From the NCBI GenBank assembly GCA_015657535.1, contig JADHZB010000694.1:1-64000 (forward strand): DNA of 64,000 bases, read 5' to 3'. Below are positions 54,928 through 64,000 of the stretch, piece by piece. A program made the translations under genes and the position numbers. How positions within the stretch are numbered: the first letter of the stretch is position 1; each line of letters opens with the position of its first letter. The notes beneath the pieces were generated by a model. It saw only the letters and a program-made list of their open reading frames with translations. It did not search any database and was not told the DNA's origin. The DNA is from Nephromyces sp. MM_2019. Taxonomy: Eukaryota; Apicomplexa; Aconoidasida; Nephromycida.

Positions 54928-57900
54928 TCATAGGAGGCCCTGTCGTCGAAGATCTTCATACGCTCTCGCACTCATAACATTTCCTTGAGAATCTTCACAC
55001 TCAACCTCTTGCTCGTTAATAAATGACTGAATAATAAGACAGTATCAAAAGGAATACAAAGAGTCCAGAAATCACAACGGTCATCACTCGTGCCATAAAA
55101 GCCAAAAAAATTATAACCACGCCGCCTTCTGAAGGCCACAAGGTATAAAACCATGAGACACAGATACTACCGCTGAAAAATACTTCAGAACAAAAATATA
55201 ACTCTGAGAATAATGTCTTTTTCCTTAAAAAATAAAAAGAGAAAATTTCGACTGAGCTACAATTATCGTAGCTGTAACACATTATTCAAAGTACTAAGAA
55301 ATAGAAAAAATAACTCATGTCTGCAGTCAAGCATGATGAAACGAAAAAACAAAATGAAAAATCTCAAAAAAAAAGTCATTGCAATTCCTCGCTAGAAAAC
55401 TCTAAATGACAATATACTAGACACACACACACGCCACACACAGTCATCAAACAAGGAGCGAATAAAGATCTTTAAAATTATAGGCACGAATCACCGTAAA
55501 CATTCGGTTTGGACAAAGGCTAAAAGAAAAATATTGACCGTGTAAGGTGACATATAAAAAACATACAAAGATGGCGCTGCGTTCATACAAAATCCACAAG
55601 GATAATCAATTCACTAACTCTGTAATCCGCCTGTTTTTTCAGCTTCTCGTATAACGTAATAGCATCTTCAATCTTTGTGATTTCCTGTAAAAAAAACATA
55701 CTTCATAGTGGAAAGCCTGATTCATGACTTCAAAAATTAATAAAGCAGAAATTCAAGCACAAAACACCTTGCGAACTGAGTCTTACAGACATTTTTCACT
55801 AGAGTGTCTGAAAATTAGCAATACCTACATTAACAAAAATATTAGTCTCACTATAATAAATGTGCTTCTTACAAACAGCTTATCTATATGAATTTCCATA
55901 TTCTTATCAAATTTATCAAACATTATTCTTGACGAATACATTGAAGAATTTCCATACATTTTAGCTTCTGAGATATAAGAAGATTGAACCTCCACTTTAC
56001 ACCCAAACTAAAAGCCAAAAATCAATTTGTTAAACACAAAACAAACATCACTGGTATTAACAGAAGAAGACTACTACTCATGATAGGCTTCTCATCATAT
56101 TCATAACATAAATATCTCTAGCACGCGGCGATAATTAGCTAAGAAATGCTTATATACTGTGTGTAAAAGAATGTTCACTTAAAATTCATATTACTTACAA
56201 GCAGCCTAGCACACGTGCTATAAGGAGGATAGGGATCGAAAAAAAATAAAGGCTACAAGAAGTTCTATGGGGAGAAGGGAAACTTTTCAGGTACTTACAA
56301 ATCCTGAAAAACACACGAGTTTACTCACGACTTAATTCTGCCAAGAGAGTAAAGAACAAGCGATACAATTCGGAATCATATTCATACTATTCAGGTTCAC
56401 AAAATTATGTTATGTAAGAATCAGGAAGAAGCTATGAATAATGAATTGTGAAACTTACATAAAATGTCAGCTGGAAAATAGTGCACGCACACACATACAT
56501 GCTGGTGCACAAGCAGATGTTAGTGGGAAAACACAAATTCACATGCTGGTGCACACGCACATGCTAGTGCACACACGCACACACAGGTGCTAGTGCACGC
56601 ACACACACGTTTTGATGCATACAGACACATACTGGTGCACAAACAAATCTTGAAAAGTTACCTTAAAATGAACGGTGTTTGGGATTTTCAGGCACCTCAT
56701 ACCAAACGCATGTCGCCATTCTTGAAAATGCCTCTCAAATGCCCTACGTCCCCAATAGGAGTAGTTCCCACATATTTCGCATTTGTACTCAATACCTAAG
56801 CCGTGGAGCTTATATAACCAGTAAGGGATTGGTTTTCCGTCCCATCCTATGGTTAAATATACAAAAGAAGAAATTTATGAATCGACAGCGAAAGAATAAG
56901 GCCGAAAAAGCTGCTCAATAGATTATATAAGAAGCAGCTCGCTAGACTATATAAAGCAGCTAAATAATATAAAAAGCAGCGAGCCTCAAAGGCAAAAATT
57001 GCTAAATAATCTATACATTTTCGCGTATATAAGATACATATAAAATAGCGGGAAACACCAAAAAAAGGACGGAAATTCTCATATTTAGGGCTAAAACGTA
57101 GAAAAAGTAAACTGGCAAACAGTAACTAGCTTAGTAGAATCTAAAGTGACAAGATACAAAAAATCCTTTGCAAACACACAGAAAGCTCGCGGTCAAGGCA
57201 ACGCAATTTTTATTCCTTAAAATATACTACCTCATTAAGATAGTAAATAAAACAAATAGGATAATAGCTGTCTTAAAAAAACCTCCTTCTACCAAGTCTC
57301 TAATAGAAACATCAACACTACTTAAAACAAAAATATTCTGGTTTCTCATAGAAATTTGTAGCAAGAGAAGCTGCTAAAACATATTTTAATGAAATATAAA
57401 AGCCTGAGATGCAGATAGCCGACTTTTCGCACCCGGATACGCAAGAGCATAGTAAAAAGCTTTTACAAATCTTGAAAAGCAAGTAAAAAGCGAAGCTGAA
57501 GATGATGTAAGACAACGCATGACTTGCACTGTATATAGAGAGTTTTCAGGGGGATATATGTAACATCTCCGCAGCTTAATATATTAAACACGCTAAACTA
57601 TAAACGTAAAAAAATTTTCCAGTATAAAAACTAAAAATTACTGCATCCTACAGAGATTTCATAACACTATCATACTGAAAAAAAAGGCGTAAAACTGAAG
57701 AAGCAGCAGAAAAAAGTATCATCGATTTTTATTGAGGCAAATTACGCATATAAAAAATATTGGTTTCAAGTCTTGTGAGAAGAAGCAATCCTCCTCTTCC
57801 TCTAAACACAGATGAATATCTCATGTTTTACCATATCTTCACAAATAAAAATGATTGAAATGTGATAGCACAAAAGTTCGAAAGCAATACCAAGGGGGAG

Positions 57901-60900
57901 ATTCAATGGGTTGTAAATAGGCTTCTCATCTTCATCTGAGCCGTCACTATTAGCTTCGTTATCAAATTCTGCAGGATCGATCTCCGCTGCAGAAAAAGTG
58001 AAGATGTCAAGCGTTTGATACATATGCTAGAAGTAATCGCTCAGCTTGCAGTTTAAATACTTGAAGCAACCCCCTTTAAACTAATATTAATCATAACACC
58101 TAAAAGCAATGAAAAGATATTTCTCGCGAATTCACTGTAAATTTTGCTGCAAGGAATATGGACAAAATTCAATTTCCCTCTTCCTACTTTTTGAGCAAAA
58201 ATTGCAAATTAATTTCAAAGAGTGATGTACCAGCTGATTAGATATATACCATGATAAAAAGAGTGAATGAAGAGTTCTACCAGTTGAAATGCAAAAAATT
58301 CTTGAGGCTACTCAAAAGAAGCTTCCTTATAATATAACTGAAGGGTAAGATAGGGAGAAAAAAAACCATAACCAGGAGACAAAATATTGCGTAATAAAGC
58401 AAAGAAAATGAAACTCTCCAAATTCTTCAAAGATTCCTACCTCCAGAATCATCCTCATCTTCAAGTAGCTCACGTGAAGATTTCGATTGCTTCTTCTGAA
58501 GTTCGTCAATTGTTTTCTGCGCGAAATAAGAGACTTTCAATGAATGAAAATTACAAATAACCGCCTTAAAATTAAAAGAAAGAAAAATTTCCGTATAAAT
58601 TCACGCCCATTGCAAATTTTCTACCGCCAAACAACAAAAAATGTGAATTTTTTCACCGCAAAAGTATCAAAAGCAGCAATTTTAGGAAGTTTATACAAAA
58701 AAACGGTTTTAAAGGTTTAAATACCAACGAAGCTGAGAAGCTTAATCACAATCTCACAAAATTTCGCACACAATAGGAGGTTTAGCACTTTCTAAAACAG
58801 GTGAAATCCCTCCTGAAGGGTACTACTACGGTTAATATCAATCATAGCATATACCAAATTTACAGCAAAATCACCAAGAAAAAGCTGGAAATCAACATTA
58901 TCCCATGAAGATAAACAAGGCTGCCAAGATGCATGAATTCACCAACCAATTTGAAAACCTGCATGTCATATCTTGCGCGTGTGTGTATGTGTGTGCAGGA
59001 GGAGTGTTTTACATATGCAATTATAAAAATTCCATGCATACTAGACAAGCCCATAAAAGTATCACAAAGCGTAAGAAATTTCCCCATATGAAACATATGT
59101 TTTTACATCAATCACAAGAGCTAGGGGAAGCTTTCAGAATTCATATCAACAAGTATACACACGCGAAGTTTAATTAAACACACTATAAAGGAAGCAAGCT
59201 TTCTCAAATGTTAATTGCTCAACTCAGCAATTCATCCAACCTCAAAGAAGGAAAAAAACAAGCAGAAAAAGCGGCATCGGTCCTAATGTGGAATAAATTG
59301 ATTAAGCAGTTTGTGTGTATATCGTGTGTGAAGTATAAGGAAAGCTACACAAACCGCAATAGTCTCTCCTAAGAACTCCTTGTATCGCTGAATCAAGCAT
59401 TCATGGTAAGCTAGCTTCTCATCCAACTGGCGGCTCGCCTGTAGTAGCTTTTCCTGGTTATCCAGTCCATTCAATACCACCTTATTAAGCAGTTTCTTGA
59501 AGTTTTTTCCCTGAAAATTTTTGCACATATAAGAGCAGAAGTAATATGAAGAATCGAAGTGTAAAAACAGCGATAAATAATACACATGAAGCAACCCAAA
59601 TAGCAAGCATACAATCAACAGCAAATTCCGTTTAAAAAGAGCTTCATTTCGTATGCAAAACAGCAAACGAAACTCTCAAAAAATTGTATGAAAAGATCCA
59701 GAATTTTCCACAACTAAGGGGAGCAGTATAATGTACTGCAAGTAGCCCCTTCTGCTAATCTGTGTGTGCACTCAAACTGCATAAGTTACTACTTTATAGG
59801 AAGCATATAACGTGTGTACCTGCAACTAATAAACTTAGGACGGCCATAACTATGCACACTAGTACTGAAAAAAAGGATGAATCAATTGCACACAAGGCAT
59901 AGAAAATACTCGTAAAAATTACAGAGTAAGCTGAAGGCTTTATAAAAATACTAAAAGAATCAGGGTGAACTGACACACGTGAGAAGAATTTTAACATTAA
60001 AACGATACGAAATTTCGAGCATCATCATTTCTAGCAATATCATACTAAAATTGATGCTCAAGAAAGCTGCTCATAAAGAGCTAATACTGAAGCAAGCAGC
60101 AAAGCTTTAAGCGAAAAGTAAAGCTATAAGATATGAGGGCTAAAAAAAATCTCTTTGCAGCATTTCAAAAAAATATATACTTCGAATGCATAGTGAAGTC
60201 TCAACGCTGCATAGCTTCGTATTAATGAATGCAGTAGCCACAGACTACTATCAAAGAGGAAATATCTTATTAGCACCCAATAGAAATTCCTTTAAAATCA
60301 TAAAAAACTCAAACACACACACACATACACAAATTACAGATTCTAAGATTTCACACCGATTTGTGAGAATTCAAAGCTCCAACAGATGTGAAAAGCTTGT
60401 CGTCAGGAGCACAATAGAGAGGCATTCGACAGGTTTGAGTCTCCCAGCCTAACAAATCCTTGGATTCCCACTTTTCTCGAAAAAAATCATCAAACTGCTG
60501 CTTAATCTGGGGCACATTTTAAGCACTCAATGCGCTAATTTAACGACATACCCACATATAATATCACTCCTTTTCATGGAGTCTACTGCCACTGCCATGC
60601 AATGAGAGTGAGAAGGAGTATGCGATAACAACAAAAACATGTTATAACATAACCAAGTCCACCAATATACAGGCAAGCCAAAATCTCTATGATAAGAGGG
60701 ACATACACGGCAGCTGCCACTGAACAAAAAACATTTCCTCTAAATTAAATAGCAATTTATGCTCAACCCTAAACCTTAAACCTGAAACTCATAGATAAGC
60801 ATTTTCACAGATGAAAAGATTAATTTCCATACGTGATTTTTTCTAAGAATGCAAAAATTTCGCGATCATATACTGGAGAGATAACGTGTGTGAACTCAAA

Positions 60901-63900
60901 TAATCTTATAGAATGCTCATTAATTTCAGCTAAAATTACAATAAATTTGCCAAAAAAGTCGCAGTGTTTTGTGCTCATCTAATTTCAAAGTGGCTGGCTG
61001 CAACTAAGATAATGAGATGAGGTAGTTTCCCATGAATAGCCCAAAGGAATATTCCAGCAAAAAATTTATGCATCCAAAAATTGCAAGTCCAACATAATAG
61101 CATGCAAAGTTGCGTGCATTTTGAGCTGGCATGAGGGAGAGACGCATATATATAATAGGTGCAGAAAAAATAACACCTTTGCATGATTCGCCAACGGATT
61201 CTGCTTCTCAAAAAAAATCCCTAAATAAGCAGAGAGATCTTCAAGATATTTCAGATAATCTTCCTCCTTGTACTTGCAAAAGCGGGGTATCTCATGGAAC
61301 CTGCAAAAAACCCCAGCACCAGAGATAGTTAGGAAAGGTAGTCAAAAAAAGATATTGCGGAATAAAATGTATAAAACAAGAAGAGGGAAGATTTTTCATC
61401 ACGTAGGAAGATATCCTCAAGAGCATTCAATAACAAAGTAGTTTAATTATCTTCGTCCAACAGAGAAACAGACAAAAATTTCAATGGTTTTATAAAATAT
61501 ACAGAAAAACACCTAATTTGATACTCTAAAAACAGATTTACACAACTCTTCAAGCACCTCTAACTCAGCTATAAAAACAAGGAAACAACTCAAAATTGTG
61601 TGGGTAGGAGATGCCGTGTGTGTGAGTCGAAATCGTGTGTGACCCATACAAATAATACATATATATACCATTTAAATAGAAAAACTCAAGAAAACTCCAA
61701 ACCACTTCAAAAGTTGAGGAATACCTGTCGAAAGTACGCAAAAAAGTGATGTAATCGATCTCTGAATAAGGCTCCATCTTTGGTAGAGATTCCTGCAATG
61801 ACTTGCCTTCAGAATCAAAACTTTTCTTCTTCAAACGGGATAACTGAGAAGCATCAATCGCATTATCAATTTCAAAATTTTCATTTTTCAAGGTTTCCAG
61901 TGTGTGTGAGATGCTTGAATTTCGCAGGCAAAATCAAAGATGGATTAGATACATAATACGAATCACTACAATAATTGTTATCGCGCGATTCCTAATAAAG
62001 CAAAAGTATTACTTCACTATATTCAAAAGTTTTAATGCTAAATAATGTGAAATGCTCTCCTCCAGCAGCGAAATTTAAACTGTAAAAAATCTGATAAAAC
62101 TCTATTGAAGAATCAAGTTAAAAGCACAAAAATTCTAGTATTTGGCCTCAAAACAAGGATAAAAGTTCTATCATCCAGAGGTTTCTGCAGGAGAAGGATA
62201 TATCGACTGAAGGGGCTATATAAATTTAATGCATTCACAGGTATTCAGTTAAATTCCACTCAAATTCAATAATAAGATGGGAAAAAATGAAAGGAAACGT
62301 TAAAAAAAGCTGATCATCACGGATATATCAAAAATCTTCATTAAAGTGGTTTAACCAGAATCTCCTAGATCATTTCACACATAAAAAAACTGGCCAAAAT
62401 TAGCAAAAGTAGTAATCTTGCTTACAGAGGCATAGACCCACAAAGCAAGTAGCATAAGACCTCTAGACGGTATAATTAGAGAGAAATACCTACAAGCTAC
62501 TGGCGTAAAAAAACTCCTTCGATATAAAAAACGTAAACCAGTTTTTAGCAAACAAATTTGATGAATAAATCCAACAAATTAAAGGGATGATTAGAGTATT
62601 TTACACCATAAAAGAATTCTAATCTAGTTATAAAAGGCACATACACAAGCAAGCAATGTGGACTATATCCACAGCAGAAACCTTCATATTTTTCCATAAA
62701 CTAAGAAAACATACAAACATTAAAAAAAATCCCAATTTTCAGCGTAATAACATTAATGTTTTGAAAATTAGAGAAAAAATTTAGTATACAGGTATCTTCA
62801 CACACACCAGCTTCTTGAGAAAGATCAAACCTCAGGAACCAAGTAAAAAAATAAGAGTTTTTCATCCATAAAAGGAAGATCAAAATTTTTTCACCACAGC
62901 AATACAAGGCAACCTCCAGAGTTTACTCGCCAAGCTATCCTGTCTACACACTAGATTTTGTAGCAATCATCATTCTTAATTTCATAGACTGGGATAGTGC
63001 GTGAGCTACCAGTAATATGGCAGCATATTCTTCATGCTATGCAGATGTAGAACAGTAAAACTACTTTCTAGAGAAGCTTGTTTGAGTGCACTAACACAGG
63101 AATTTTTCTTAGCATTGTAGTTTTACCTCGGCAGCACGATGCTCATTCAATTTGTATGACTGTAGCTTATTTAGGTTGATGTAGCGATTGTAGAAACTGT
63201 TCAAATCAATTAGAGAACCCAATTTCTCGCTAGGGGCGAATCCAGTACCATCTTCAACTGCCTATAAAAAAGAGTGCATTATTCTCACTGTTCAGCATTC
63301 ATTCACACACACAAGAAATTCACCTGATGCAGGAGACAGAAACTGCTTTCTTAAGCAATTGAAACCAAAAATTAAATCACACGCACCTCATGCTAAAAAT
63401 TAGGGTGAGAATGATACATTGCTCTTACACGTAGCTTGAAGTCGAAACAGTGTTGAAAGGCATATTATTATCCGTAGAAACAGCAAAAAAACACACTTTT
63501 GTTATTAGTTTTACGTAGCACACAATTCTCACCCTGTGAGGCTATGAACAAGAGGAGGGAAAAATGAAAATCATTTTGAGAAAGAGGGGACGAAGGCCCT
63601 CAATTCTATAGGAAAATACGCTCAAAAAATAGCTCTTTGAGATTCATACAAAGAAAAACATACAAATTCAAGAAACTTGTATATTGTACTACCTAAACGG
63701 GGAAAATGAACTAGAAAGCCTATTAAATGCAAGCGAAGAAAAGGCATAACTGTAGGCAATTACTGCACACACAGCAGAAGGAAAAAAGTAAAAAAAACTC
63801 AAAGCAGATAAAGTATAATAACTACTAGAAGCTTACCAGCAAAGCTTCATCCGCAATAGTCTGCGGATCTTTAAGCTCTACGATGGCATTTAAGTTCTCA

Positions 63901-64000
63901 AACTTCCTGTAGTAATCCTTCACACCTTTGATCCTATCATAGAAATTAGTCCAGACATCATGAGAACGCGAAGAGCCTCCGCTGGAATTTTGGCCTGAAG
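54928..64000 (-). CDS. SF3A3: Splicing factor 3A subunit 3 (SF3a60/Prp9), N-terminus beyond right edge
   Basis: SF3a60 is part of the SF3a complex of the U2 snRNP and helps pre-spliceosome assembly at the branch site. Exons, all phase-consistent: 64000-63837 (open at the edge), 63261-63127, 61843-61725, 61300-61177, 60506-60357, 59510-59355, 58516-58441, 57986-57891, 56846-56662, 55684-55619 and 55026-54928 (TGA at 54930); 455 residues visible. Anchors, in order: [91 protein letters not shown] plus [10 protein letters not shown] (the C2H2 finger of this family), [13 protein letters not shown] and the C-terminus [11 protein letters not shown], all close to human SF3A3. Where human has a SAP-like stretch this protein has [20 protein letters not shown] followed by HKSGKNF, a broken finger-like motif. 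Introns run from 424 to 1,283 nt and some carry CA/TG minisatellites. Confidence 0.97.
56480..56645. repeat. Minisatellite with GCACACATGCTGGTGCAC-type units
   Basis: About six imperfect units mixing (CA)n with ATGCT(G/A)GTGCAC, in the SF3A3 intron 55685-56661, ending about 15 nt downstream (in gene sense) of the donor after the [10 protein letters not shown] exon. Confidence 0.8.
56909..56988. repeat. AGCAGC/TATATAA alternating repeat in SF3A3 intron
   Basis: Irregular repeat of about 25-30 bp combining (T)ATATAA and AAGCAGC(T) blocks, in the SF3A3 intron 56847-57890. Non-coding. Confidence 0.5.

Noticed and set aside
60765..60787. Telomere-like CCCTAAA motif
   Set aside because: Only one or two degenerate units inside an SF3A3 intron; not a telomeric array.

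Overview
This is a stretch of nuclear DNA from an intron-rich eukaryote, not a bacterium. Coding is broken into many small exons (46 to about 550 nt) joined by GT-AG introns of about 45 to 1,300 nt, and spliceosomal, Golgi and cAMP-signalling proteins are encoded. My best guess is an apicomplexan or close relative. The protein kinase A catalytic subunit ends in a DPFxxW tail, as I remember for Plasmodium PKA, instead of the animal FxxF tail, and a neighbouring gene carries a long serine homopolymer. This placement is an inference and no species is claimed.

Layout from left to right. 1-4577 (minus): a Ski2-like DExH helicase of the ASCC3/Slh1-Brr2 group, cut off by the left edge, with introns full of CA/TG microsatellites. 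5145-11028 (minus): a serine-rich protein of about 1,930 residues that I do not recognise, almost all in one 5.7 kb exon. 11029-16829: gene-poor, with two short degenerate repeat arrays. 16830-26277 (minus): a 15-exon coiled-coil protein ending in a GRIP-related (GRAB-like) domain, so probably a golgin. 26278-33242: gene-poor. 33243-35012 (minus): a PPIL1-type cyclophilin. 35013-39683: gene-poor. 39684-45764 (minus): a helical-repeat (ARM/HEAT-like) protein of about 1,300 residues and unknown identity. 48786-51341 (plus): complete seven-exon PKA catalytic subunit. 54928-64000 (minus): SF3A3 (SF3a60/Prp9), a U2 snRNP protein, complete at its C-terminus and cut off at its N-terminus by the right edge.

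Functional links are loose. SF3A3 and PPIL1 both belong to the spliceosome, which fits an intron-dense genome; the helicase acts in splicing if Brr2-like or in ribosome quality control if ASCC3-like. PKA and the helical-repeat gene are divergent, PKA and SF3A3 convergent. About 23 kb of the 64 kb shows no supported gene. I found no mobile element, CRISPR array, rRNA or credible tRNA, and nothing that amounts to an unknown multi-gene system. The two unrecognised proteins are the most novel content.

Exon borders were found by reading splice sites and checking that codon phase is kept across every junction. Where that failed or was ambiguous, the entry says so.
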